Assembly (NCBI GenBank): GCA_031472005.1
Contig: PZJY01000002.1
Coordinates: 2,542,001-2,606,000 of the forward strand
Direction: 5' to 3'
Length of the DNA: 64,000 bases
Source of the DNA: Tetracladium setigerum
Taxonomy: Eukaryota > Ascomycota > Leotiomycetes > Helotiales
Positions 11,836-21,903 of the stretch are shown here, piece after piece. Each line of letters begins with the position of its first letter. Within the stretch, counting starts at the first letter, position 1. The translations under genes and the position numbers were made by a program. The notes under the pieces were generated by a model. It was not told the DNA's origin. It made no database searches and saw nothing but the letters and a program-made list of their open reading frames with translations.

Positions 11836-13140
11836 TGTGCCCGGTATTCCAAGGACTGGCACCAAAATTCGAAGATCAAGCAATTTGACAGGAGAAAACC
11901 GGAGATTTCTGAGAATTTCAATGTAGAGGTAATTCTCGTCTGGAAGATGATGAGGTCTTGTCTCGTCGCACGAGGGGTTGTACTTTCCGTCAACAGAGCA
12001 GGCAGGTCGCAACTTACAAACTTGTGTGAGATTCTAAACACAAACGGTAAGCGTCGAACTGTAGAGTGAGGGACGAGGCCACGATCGTTCTCATGGTCAG
12101 CTTGGAATCTGCGCCGCATCATGAAAAATGGGAGGGCAGTGAAAGCAATTGATGCCATTGAACAACTTTGAACAACTTACTGTATAAGCGTGATCACCGT
12201 CACAAACGACAGCCTAGGTACCCAAAGACGACGACGAAGCAAGATCAGATATAGGGACTGCTGTGTCTAATAAAGTAACTTCCCAGTTTTGAGGTTGGAT
12301 GATTGCTGATCCTCGAGCTGACAGCCCAAGACTATGGAGGCGTTTCTTGGCGGGATCTCCCGTCGCAAACCGCTAATTCCTCCTATCACGAGCCTGGAGG
12401 CGCCAATTTCCAAGGTATATATGACCAAACAAAAGCAAAAAAATTGATATCCGTTGAAGATTTACCAAGGCTTACAAGATCAGACGGTTCTAGCTTGTGT
12501 CTCGTCAGCAGATCTTTTCGGGTTGGGTTTGTTTAGGTGGTTGTGAGCTATTCAGGCATTTCCTGAAGAGGAATACGCAAAATCCCGGTCATCCTAAACA
12601 GACGACACCTCAAAGTGATCTTTTCATAATGGGCTCATAATTCGGAGAGTTCAAATTGGAAAGCGTGCTGGAATAGAGAAACATGTGAGATCAAAGGATT
12701 TCACTCATGAGCCAAACTCAGAGCTGAGCATCTTGTCTACCAAGAAATGTAGCCAGACGATTAACAGCCCAAGACCAGATTCGCTCGAGAACAGACACAC
12801 AGTTGAATTCTTCCGAGAAAGATGGGTTCTATATTATTTCTCACTATATTCAGCATCTACAAAAAGTTAGCAAATTGGGAAGTTTGGAGTGAGCAGGACT
12901 GGCTGGACATCAAACTGGGCCGTAGGGAAGTTTGCCACTCGCTTAATCCGACCTACAAGAATGAACCTTCTACCTCAGTAGATAGCAAGTAGATAAACAC
13001 CTAATCTCTTCACCTTGCCGAGTACATCTGAACCAAGGCGGCCATATTCAAGGTTGGTATAGCACCAATGGCAGGTGAACAAGTTAATAGCATTCAAATA
13101 CAGTGACATTATGTATTGAGTGCACACAAACTCCCTCATT
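11836..13140. other. Promoter of P450 and 3' region of Kre9-like gene
   Basis: This is 1.3 kb upstream of the P450 start. Minus-strand frames at 11817-12158 and plus-strand frames at 12303-12536 and 12685-12870 carry no motif. Nothing else is recognised. Confidence 0.4.
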
Positions 13141-14393
13141 TTAACCAATTTCATGGACTTGTTTAGCCCTCCTCCTCCGGGCTTCCAACTCATCCATTTC
13201 CCCTGCTTCTTTCTCCACCACCGGTATAACATCCTCTCCAGCCAACTCCGCCGCCCTCCTCCTGTTTAATAATTCTCTCTTCTCCTCGGGAGTGAGAATC
13301 TTCACCGCCTGCAACTCAATGTTGTTATCCTTCACGTCCTCCTTCCACACCATAGCCCCCGCTTTGGGTTTTGCATCCCCATCCCCATCTCCAGTAATCT
13401 GCTCAAATGCCATCTGCTCCCCTGTTTCCTGTAACGTCTCCGAATCGATAGCCACGCTGTGATGAATAAAACAATCCCACCGATCCCAGCGCCGATTCCA
13501 ATTCCAGCTTTTGCACCGCCGGATAGTGGATCGTTTGAACCAGGTGGTGTTGTAGGTACGGCATCGCCAGATACTGCCGTGGATGAAGGCTGCCCTCCCC
13601 CCACTGCTTTGTTACCAACTCCCGTTGCGGCTGCTGTACCAGCTAATGTTTCCGTCACTGCATTGGCGTTCACGTTCGCGTTGCCTTCAACAGTTGTCTC
13701 GGTCTCCACGCTCTCATTTACTTCCGTAATGGTGACTTGCTGCACGACCGTCACCGATCCAGAGACAAGAACTGAGCTCGAAACAACAGTTTTCTGTGAA
13801 GTGATTGTTTTCTTCAGTTCTTTGGTAATTACTGTCTCGAGTGTTGTTGGTGCCGCGGTGTTTGGCTGCTGTACAGCCGGAGCCTGCGAGACTACTGTGG
13901 TTGTCTTTACCACAACAGCTGGTGGATTGGTTGACTCCTTCGCGAAAGTGATCGCAAATGGATATGAGTACTGAAAGATGGACGGATCAGAAACTAGGGC
14001 GATTTTGAGACCGTAGGTCACTGCTTGTGGAAAATCGGTAGGGATTTTCCACGCAAATCTTCCTACGTTGACATCGATTCCAGCTGTACAAAGGATTGAA
14101 TTAGCAACAATAAAGTGGTAAGAATCTAGATATGGCTTTTACTGACTGGCTATGACTGGACCATTGCGCTGCGTCATCTCCGTCGGCCCATAGAGAGTTG
14201 AGAGTGTAACTTTGGTTCCAAATTCCGGCGTGGGCTCCCAAGTAATCGTCCATGTCGACCCTGCTTTGACAGTTACATCTTTATCTGGTATAATAAAAGG
14301 AGCGAAGTTATCCGTCTGCGACCAGGCTAACGAAACGAATAGTAGTAGAACAACAAATGAGGTTCTCGCGCAGCGCCATTGTTGACAAACCAT
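13141..14393 (-). CDS. Kre9/Knh1-like single-pass cell-surface protein (frame broken)
   Basis: Exon 1 is 14393-14147. After a 63-nt intron, exon 2 runs 14083-13141. About 396 residues result if one base is restored at the CCCC run at 13419-13422. Residues 1-25 form a signal peptide. A Kre9/Knh1 N-terminal-like domain follows (TITWEPTPEFGTKVTLSTLYG, then VGRFAWKIP). Next come a long Ser/Thr/Val-rich stalk, one transmembrane helix (AGIGIGAGIGGIVLFITAWL) with a basic stop (RRRYRK), and an acidic cytosolic tail. Read directly, the frame leaves the tail just after RRRYRKQ. Adding one base in the run yields QGEQMAFEQ and restores the tail. Such proteins are common in the fungal plasma membrane or wall, and their role is probably wall assembly or sensing. 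An upstream in-frame ATG at 14483 is less likely because it would bury the signal peptide. Confidence 0.72.
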
Positions 14394-15207
14394 CGCAAAA
14401 TTTAAAGAAAGTACACGACAACGAATGTAGGGCAGAAAGTGCGAAAGCCGTTCAGCCTTACAGTTGGGTCTGTCATTGCTCAAGTATGGAGACTCACCGA
14501 GTCACCCCTGAGTGATGTTGACCAGGTTGTGAGAGCGCAAATGAGAGGGGTGTTGGGGGCCGTCAGCATCCAATTTCGGGAATATCGTTGCAAGGAGATT
14601 TTGTCAGATCCAGCCAATTCAATTGGACAGTTGGATATGAAAATAGCACCATTCTTTATCTTTTTAGGCTCTCAGATAATGGAGCTGATGTTGCCAATTA
14701 ACTTCGTCCTTGCATCGCGATGATTGCCGCCATCCCATAATCTCAGCGTCTACTCTGGGGAGAGCAGGAGATTGCGCTGAGTGAGGCCAAGTCCCACGTG
14801 ACCATCGTTCACAAGGTCTTGGTTTGACTTCAACCGACATTGCACTTGGCATCGATACAACCTCCTGCATCCCAAACAACTCAACTCTGATGGATGAGGT
14901 AATCATATATACTACCTATCTAGGTACCTATACAAGTGAAAGCAATATCAAAACAAAATATCCCGCAGTCATAGGATGTTGTGGGTTTTCACCGGGCTGA
15001 GTCACAGGGCTGAAGCGGGTCATTGGGCCATTGTGGAAGCTGAGCCTCCCTGGTATAGACCTAGGTACTCCGTACATATACTCCTCAGTATCCAAGAAAC
15101 TCGAGAGTTTCTCCTTCCTCACTATACTTCCACAACTCTCCTCAAACATCCTTCTAAATCTACTATCAAAACAATAATCCGATTCAAATCCAAGAACTCC
15201 GTCCAGT
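14394..15207. promoter_or_regulatory. Divergent promoter region
   Basis: This 814-bp region separates the Kre9-like start (minus) from the 231-residue gene (plus). It contains a CACGTG E-box near 14796, a TACCTATCTAGGTACCTATA tract near 14914 and a perfect palindrome GTACTCCGTAC at 15065-15075, about 130 bp before the plus-strand ATG. The motifs are seen; binding factors are not known. Open frames within it look random. Confidence 0.4.
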
Positions 15208-15903
15208 ATGACTTCCAATCCCACCAAGCCAACTCTCGCACCCTTCTCAATTCTCAACACTCGACCAGACGTCTCAATTTCGCTGGTCAAAGGCGACGTC
15301 CATTATGAGTGGTATGGCATTTTCCAACCAGAAAGGATCATCGCAGAAGCTTCCAAGGCTCTTTCTCAAAACACAGACCTGCCCCTCCAACAAGCCGAAG
15401 AAGCCTTGACTGGATTCCTCAAACTCGTCGCTGAAGACTACAAGACTGAGAAGAAAGCCTTGTGGGGAGAGAACTTCAATGAAACGGATATCTCAGCTTG
15501 GCTTGCCATCCGAATGACCAAACCCACTCTCGCATACACGGATATGCCGCGATGGCACAGAGATGGTCGAATGTTTGAACAAGACCGAGAAGACGAGGTC
15601 AACTTCAAATATGCCATGACGATTCTTGGAAACCCAACCATATCTCTCGTTGAGTCCGAAGTCACGAAAAGCGCCCTATTCCAGGAGTGGAGTGACGAAG
15701 AGATCGTTGAGAAGTTGTCTGAGGAAACACGAGTTGATATCAAGGAGAATAGCATCATCAAGTTTTCCTTTGGCCACGATGATTCGCCGGTTCACAGTGA
15801 ACCGGACATGAACAGCGATAGAGTGTTTATCTCGATTTTGTTTGCCAGTGAGAAGGAAATGAAGTGTATGTGCGAGTGGAGGGATAGGGAGTATAGGAAC
15901 TGA
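15208..15903 (+). CDS. Hypothetical protein with 2-oxoglutarate/Fe(II) oxygenase-like metal triad
   Basis: Single exon, 231 residues, no signal peptide or membrane helix. I do not recognise a named family. The sequence shows His117-x-Asp119 in PRWHRDG, His196 in SPVHSEPD and Arg205 in SDRVFISIL, nine residues later. That spacing and order match the 2-His-1-carboxylate iron triad plus the 2-oxoglutarate-binding arginine of cupin-fold dioxygenases. The hydrophobic strand after Arg205 also fits. The N-terminal half is helical and acidic. The start codon sits in a plausible AGTATGACT context. The enzyme call is inference from four residues; the gene itself is well supported by its full-length clean frame. 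Confidence 0.7.
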   Translation: MTSNPTKPTLAPFSILNTRPDVSISLVKGDVHYEWYGIFQPERIIAEASKALSQNTDLPLQQAEEALTGFLKLVAEDYKTEKKALWGENFNETDISAWLAIRMTKPTLAYTDMPRWHRDGRMFEQDREDEVNFKYAMTILGNPTISLVESEVTKSALFQEWSDEEIVEKLSEETRVDIKENSIIKFSFGHDDSPVHSEPDMNSDRVFISILFASEKEMKCMCEWRDREYRN

Positions 15904-16657
15904 GAAGGGTATAATACTTTTCGCGGTTAACGTGTGATGTGGCTCAAAGGAGAAAGGAATATTACAGATTGTAAAAAGGTTTAGGTGAGATATCAATTGG
16001 ATTTGGACAAGGAGTAACTAGATAATCCGGCCCTGGAGGCATCACAGAGATAGAAGAAGAAGAGTCTTTAATCAAAGATTCTGAGAAGTGAGCAGAGAAG
16101 TAAATGCTGAGTCTGAAAAAGCGAGAAGAAAATGAATCTCCGCTCTTCACTTCTCTCCCGTCGGAAGGACTCAGGAGGAAAGCATTCGCGAAGATAATCT
16201 TTGCTACAGTGAGCGCTTACAGATTGGGTCGATTCCACGTTTCCAATCGTTGTGAATCCTTTGAGCAGCTGATTTGTTTGGTCATACTAAATCACACAAA
16301 CACAGTGTAATAAATAATTGTGATGGCACAAAAGAAGAAGACTGTAGAAAGGACTGAAGGACTGCGTGTGAAGGGGAACAATATTTGACGCGTTGTGGCC
16401 GTCGCGTCCAAGTGGTTTTTGTTTTGCATCCTTCTCTTTATATCTTCACCTTTTATGCTACTCACCTTCACGTCTTCTGGCCTCCTCACAGCCTCGGGCC
16501 CACCAACGTCAACCTTCCTTCGTCACCTCGAGAACTACCGATCTCTTCCTCTCCCCGGCGCCTTTCTCAACATCATCAACACTAACTCAAACCACCTCTC
16601 GACACCCGCAACTCAAACCGCCTCTCAATAGACTGTAAAATCACTTGGTCGTTTAAC
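15904..16657. other. Intergenic region and leader of 2EXR gene
   Basis: This is 754 bp between two plus-strand genes. The last 200 bp before 16658 are rich in C and T (CTCGACACCCGCAACTC type), as in fungal leaders. Small overlapping frames at 16385-16638 are shadows of this composition. No other feature was seen. Confidence 0.45.
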
Positions 16658-17758
16658 ATGCCGGCCCTCACGTCCGAGCCAGTTCTCTGGGAGACCAGAA
16701 TGGATAAGTTTAAAGGTACGATAATCCCAGACAAAATCCTCTTGAACTTAAAACTGACAGTTTCCACAGCAGAAATGTCCGGCCTCCTCTCCCCCCACGA
16801 ATCTCACTTGGTCGAATTCACCCTCTTCCCCGACCTTCCCATGGAACTTCGCCAAAAGATCTGGCGTCACACCTTGCCTCCTCCTCGAGCGGTCCTGATC
16901 TCTCTGTACCATGATTCCGAGAGGCCATTCACTGTCGACTCCCTCCCAACCCTTTGGGTCAACCAGGAGAGCCGAACTGAGACGCTGGGTGAATACCGAC
17001 TTGTGCTTCGCCCAGACAACCCATACTATTTACAAGTCATTGTAATTGGTAAAAACGATACCCCAGCCATCATGGCTACCGAGGTGGCATCGTACAGTCA
17101 CGACTTGATGCAGTTGCTGAGACGCGTGACTTCCCGGATCCCTGGAGGTCTCGCTGTCTTTGAGAAGCTAGAGATCATAGCTATGCCATTGTCTACTGCG
17201 TTGACTGAACCGGAAGTTTGCGTCAGCAGATTCAAACAACTCTTCATGAAATTCTCTGGGCTGAAGGACTTATATCTGGCAGTCCGAGGCGAGGAGGAAG
17301 TGGGCATCTGGAACATCAAAGTACGCAATTTCTTCAACGAGCAAGTTACTAAGAAGGCTCTCCTGTCTGCACCAAACATTCATGCCCGAACCCAAACAGT
17401 CCACGAGCGGATTGAAGAGAGTCTCTGGATGATGCATAGTCTGGATCAACTTCAACTACGCATGAGGATTCGCAAGTATGGAGAGGAAGTCGCTTTTGAA
17501 ATGGTGCTCGATGATCAACAACAGATCGGTGGTGCTGATACCTTGAGGGGCTTAATCGCGAGGGACAACAATAATCCTCAAACCCTTGTGAGTAACTTCC
17601 ACACAGCTATGAACATTAATGCTGGACTTGTCCGCGATCCAAACTCTCGCCGCTCTTCTCGCCGCTCTTCCCGCAATGAGTTGCACAATAGGCTTGCCGA
17701 ACCAAGACGTGTGCGAAGCAAGTTCGTCTCTTCCGCTAAGCGAAATCTTCGATTTTGA
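16658..17758 (+). CDS. 2EXR domain protein
   Basis: The frame is open from 16658 to 17758 (366 residues). A probable 54-nt intron at 16716-16769 (GTACGA...CACAG with branch-like AACTGAC) would remove 18 residues near the N-terminus without changing frame, leaving 348 residues. The 2EXR domain is clear: FTLFPDLPMELRQKIWRHTL, then TLWVNQESRTETL. The C-terminal third is basic, with an SRRSSRRSSR repeat and a final KFVSSAKRNLRF. 2EXR proteins are numerous in Pezizomycotina, and no biochemical role is established. The basic tail may mean nucleic acid binding or nuclear import (inference). Another 2EXR gene is at 57.8 kb. Confidence 0.85.
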   Translation: MPALTSEPVLWETRMDKFKGTIIPDKILLNLKLTVSTAEMSGLLSPHESHLVEFTLFPDLPMELRQKIWRHTLPPPRAVLISLYHDSERPFTVDSLPTLWVNQESRTETLGEYRLVLRPDNPYYLQVIVIGKNDTPAIMATEVASYSHDLMQLLRRVTSRIPGGLAVFEKLEIIAMPLSTALTEPEVCVSRFKQLFMKFSGLKDLYLAVRGEEEVGIWNIKVRNFFNEQVTKKALLSAPNIHARTQTVHERIEESLWMMHSLDQLQLRMRIRKYGEEVAFEMVLDDQQQIGGADTLRGLIARDNNNPQTLVSNFHTAMNINAGLVRDPNSRRSSRRSSRNELHNRLAEPRRVRSKFVSSAKRNLRF

Positions 17759-17775
17759 GCTATGTACACCGACTC

Positions 17776-18190
17776 TCTCGATGACGCCCGTCAAATTCCA
17801 GCGACTTCCCATCTTCGAACTCAATACCACGTATTGCAATTGATTCCAGAAACGAAATCATCTCATGAGAGTCTTTTTTTTTCGACATTTGCAGCTCTAC
17901 ATCACAGTTCAGCATGCACCAATTATCAGAATTGGATTCATTCTCATGAGAGGCAATTTTCCACATTTCCAATTCCACACACCACAGAACAGCACATCAC
18001 ATCACCCAATCCCCAACTACGAATCATCTCATGAGCGTCTTTTTCACAATTCTGCAACTCTACACCACGGCAGAGAGTACGCAACCAATATCAGAAATTC
18101 GATCACTCTCATTGGAGAGACAGTTCCGCATTTTCCACTTTCCATACATTTGCATTTCCACGATACACTACCGCACATCATCATAGCACC
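17776..18190. repeat. Degenerate ~82-bp tandem repeat, 4-5 copies
   Basis: Copies begin with TCTCATGAG or a close variant at 17861, 17942, 18027 and 18107, spaced 81, 85 and 80 bp. A weaker copy begins near 17777. The first and third copies match best (period 166): TCTCATGAG, GTCTTTTT, then CTCTACA, then ACCAAT and ATCAGAA in order. The second and fourth share a TTTTCCA/TTTCCA block. The array starts almost at the 2EXR stop codon and may lie in its 3' UTR. The divergence implies an old duplication. Confidence 0.65.
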
Positions 18191-18260
18191 GACACCAGAC
18201 TCCAGAATTTCGAATCCCAATCACCCGAGGCAAATGCATAATTCATTCATTGATTGGTAA

Positions 18261-18813
18261 TTTGAGTTGGGTACCTATGGAAGGGCTTGTGGTCAATTTT
18301 TAGATTTTCGCTAGGATGTCTACCTACCCCTGTCGTACCTACCTAACTACAGCACTTACAGCACTTACAGTGCATAGAGTAGATGTGAGCTGGGAAGATA
18401 GATGGTGGACTCAGAATCAGAACCAATTAAGAAAATTCAATACATTATTATTTGAAAAAAAAAAAGATGACCTTTTGTCTACAATTCGTGAATGAAAGTG
18501 ACATATCTCCATCCACGAAATTATGTAAGGAAGGAAGAATATAATGAATGGAAAATGTTCTATTAGGGTATTTGACTCTCAAAATGAGTAAAAGACCAAG
18601 TGGAGAAGCTAGTAATCTTAACCTTATCCCGACCCACGATCTAACCCTGTTCTAAGAAAAATCTCGCTAAGTGTTAACCGTCCCGGTTTAATACCCCTTT
18701 TATCCACATAAAAATCGTAGCTCATCATCTAACATTCCCCGTAGATATCGGCATTACTACAGATAATGAGTTAGCACACCATCATCTAAGTATGGAGAGA
18801 GATCGGCCAAAAC
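18261..18813. other. Intergenic region
   Basis: This region contains short direct repeats of ACAGCACTT at 18350-18370, a poly-A tract near 18456 and AT-rich sequence. It lies downstream of the minus-strand amylase stop and holds no recognisable gene. Confidence 0.45.
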
Positions 18814-20495
18814 TTACAACTTTCCAAACTTCTCTCGTCCCTCAGCATCCTTGTTAACCCAGACGCTAACGCTAACACCAGGACATCTAAACAAGCCAAA
18901 CCCATCCTCACCAATCTCAACCTCGCCCTGCTCCCATCCAAGAACATCGGTCCATTTCTCACCAGCATGCATCTCACCAACATGCATTCTCTTCTCCCCT
19001 GGTCCGGCATTACTCATCACCGTTGCACATCCGAATCGTTTGTCCCATGTTCCGTATCGAACCCACCCGATACAGGTGGGGTAATCAAAGTAATCTTGTT
19101 GTAGACCGTAAGAGTAGAGTTTGCGTGCGAGGATGAGATCGGGGAGGGCACCGCCGCAGGAGGGGGGGAAGGGGTGTTCGCCTTTGATGCCGTAGAGATC
19201 GCCGTAGAAGATGCAGGGGTAACCGTCGAAGCGGAGGAGGATGAGGGCGTAGGCGAGGGGCTTGAAGAAGGGTTCGATGGCAGCTTCGAGGGCTTGGTAG
19301 GGTTGGGTGTCGTGGTTCATTACGAGAGTCTGTTTGATTTGTGTTAGAGAAGCAAGCGATGCTGCAGGGAGAGAGAGAAGAAGACTTACAACAGCGTTCA
19401 CAGGAGTGGCTTGCACAAGTGTGTTGTCGAAGACGGATCGCAAATCACCTCCTTCGGTTTTGCTGATTTTGCTGAAGTTGTAGACGAGGGGTGCGTCGAA
19501 GAGACTGAACTTCTTGCCCATGCGGTCGAGGTAGGCCAGCATATCCTCTAAGCTATCCTTCCAGAACTCGCCGACGAAGAACCAACCTGGACCAAACTCT
19601 TCATCTAATCCGGTGACGACTTCTCGGAGGAAATCTTCACTGAAATGCTTGACAGCATCGAAGCGAACACCCATGAGAGGGATTTCTCTGGCAATCCACT
19701 TGCTCCAGTCGAGAACATCCTTTGCGACTTCGGGATGGGAGTAGTCAAGATCCGCGAACATCAGGTAATCGTAGTTACCTTTCTCGCTGTCAACATCGCC
19801 GCCCTCTGCCCAACCTTTAGTCTTGTCACCCAGAATCTTGTAGATTGCAGTCTTGTTGTTGTCTGCGTTGTAATCGGTACCGGAAAAGTGATACCAATGG
19901 TACTTCTGCTTCGAGTACTTATTACCACGGCCAGGGAATTTGAATCCAAGCCAGGCGGAGATTTGGTAAGGATCAGAAATGGTTTTGTTTCGGTCATCAC
20001 TGTCGACTTCTTGGGCTTCGCATTTCTCCTTTGAATCTGCTGCCGCCTTGTGGTTTAGGACTGTTTGATATTAGTATAGACTCTTTACGGAGGCGAGATG
20101 TCGACATACCTGCGTCCCAGTAGATTCCCACGCCGGTACTCTTCGCCTTGTTTGCCAGGGCCACCAGTTGTTCCTTGGTTCCCCATTTTGTGCTCTTTCC
20201 TCCCTTTTGGTCAAATTCTCCCAGATCATAGAGATCGTAGATGTCATAGCCGTTTCCCGAGGGGGAGGAGGCTTTGCATCCGGGGGAATCCACATATTAT
20301 CAATGCCAGTGGCCTTGAGTTGCTCGACCTGGTCGTGGAGTCTCTGCCAATGCTTTTGGTCGTCTGGGACATACCATTCGAATGCCTGGAGCATGGTAGC
20401 GTTCTCCGGCGTAGGCTTCTGCTCTCCATCTGTGGGAATTAGAACACCGACTGGAGCGACAGGAGGAGTGAGGGATTCTTACTGATGTCGCCCAT
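18814..20495 (-). CDS. Intracellular alpha-amylase, GH13 (frame broken by one base)
   Basis: Four exons, 20495-20483, 20429-20110, 20060-19390 and 19329-18814, give about 506 residues once one base is added at the G5 run 20282-20286. Without it the read leaves the frame in the middle of the conserved block WIPPGCKASSP. There is no signal peptide, which matches the cytoplasmic GH13_5 group of fungal amylases, not the secreted ones. Landmarks: MLQAFEWY, GNGYDIYDLYDLGEF, nucleophile Asp246 in GVRFDAVKHF, acid/base Glu276 in FFVGEFW, and third acid Asp342 in MNHDTQP. Numbering is for the restored frame. The third intron (60 nt, 19389-19330) is a stopless multiple of three. It probably acts on glycogen or imported maltodextrin. 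All catalytic residues are intact, so a sequencing error is more likely than a pseudogene. Confidence 0.88.
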
Positions 20496-21903
20496 TTTGT
20501 CAGATTTGGAGGGGTAGATTGAACGGAATATTTGTTAACTGTTCTCCTTTGGACACGGCAGGAGGGAGAGAAGAGAAGAGAAGAGAAGAGAGAGGTGGTA
20601 TAGGAAGAATTGGGAGAAGAATAGAGGTAGAGGAAGACGAAGAGGAAGAGGAAGACGAAGAGGAAGTGGGAAGGGAGGGAGGGCAGCTCGAGTTAGTTAT
20701 AGTGCAAAAAAACTTCGATTAGCTCCCGAAAAGCTGGCAGACTTGCAAGCTGAAGATTGTTAGATTGTTGGAATTCCCCACCAAGCAAGATACGGGAGGG
20801 AATCTGAGAGTCGTGTTGGACGCCATTCGCCATTTGCCCCTCCAACATTCATTTTCCTCCCACATTCCATCCTTCCCATCCCAGATAAGAAGCAGCCGGC
20901 ATAGATGACGTAGCTGGGCTTAGGGACAGGTCCAGCCCACACACAACAATGGATGGATTGGATGGCAGAGGAGAAGGGAAAACGTGGAGGAGGGAACAGG
21001 CGCTGATGGATGGAAACTGGAGCAGCAGGACGTGGGCATCATAAATTGAGGATATACTTCTGTCGGTTTCGACGACGTCCAGTTTTATTTACATTACACT
21101 ACAGGACAGGACAGGACCTAGTCGATCAGTCGATCTGGGCTGGCTGCACGGCGCACCCAGCCTGGCATGGCAACACACACACAAATTGCGGGGTAGTAGT
21201 CAGTGATGCTCCTTATTTGGTGTTTACCTATTTACCTTTGTACACAGCAGAAAGGTGACAGGCTCAGGGATTTCCACTTCCATCATCGAGCATCTTACAA
21301 GCGAGTTGAAGGGTCCAAAGTCTCAGCATTCAGGGAGGCGAGAGACATGAACGAGGAGACGGCACAGAGATTGGGCAGAAAGAACACAAAGGTACTGTAC
21401 CGGAATGAGAGAAGACAGGATGATTCATATAAGTGTGCCTATCATTAAACACCTGCCTAGTTTTATCGAGTAAAATCATAAAGAAGTTACAGTCTCAATA
21501 ATAATTTCATCTTATTTTTCGATTGCTTTTTGTTTACAATCAATTAATTGTACTGGCACAACTCCGGAATCTCTTGGAATCTCCTTGGAAGTCACGTGCC
21601 AAACACCAAAACAAAACCGGCTGGCAACCACGTTGCTCCGTGGGAAGCGAGCCAGCAAAACAAAGGGTCAACAAGGAATGTGTTCTGTATGTGTGTGTGT
21701 CGGAACTTATTTTGTCCATCAACCCATACAAACTGTCACGATCACGAATTTTACGAACGATACCCATCTGCTACTACATTCCACAAGACATCACCTAGGA
21801 AGAGCAAACATTCCTTCATTCCGGAAGCACACCAACCATCCAATCACGCCCACGGATTGCTGCATCAATATTCACCTGGCCGTGTTAAGCACCAGCAAAC
21901 ACC
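20496..21903. other. Divergent intergenic region between amylase and 981-residue protein
   Basis: This 1.4-kb region contains both promoters. Its visible content is a purine-rich microsatellite (20560-20680), an ACAGG tandem (near 21102-21117), CACACA and GTGTGT tracts (near 21172 and 21691) and no domain-bearing frame. Several small frames around 21523-21961 on both strands appear random. Confidence 0.45.
20560..20680. repeat. Purine-rich microsatellite (GAAGA/GAGGAA type)
   Basis: Runs of AGAAG units are followed by GGAAGACGAAGAGGAAGAGG-like sequence, almost entirely purine on the plus strand. It lies 70-190 bp upstream of the amylase start codon, within the probable promoter or leader. 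GA tracts of this kind can exclude nucleosomes; that role is inferred. Confidence 0.7.

Noticed and set aside
13441..13540. An intron removing the membrane helix as explanation of the Kre9-like frame change
   Set aside because: It would delete a well-formed helix and its basic stop; one base in the CCCC run explains the change better.
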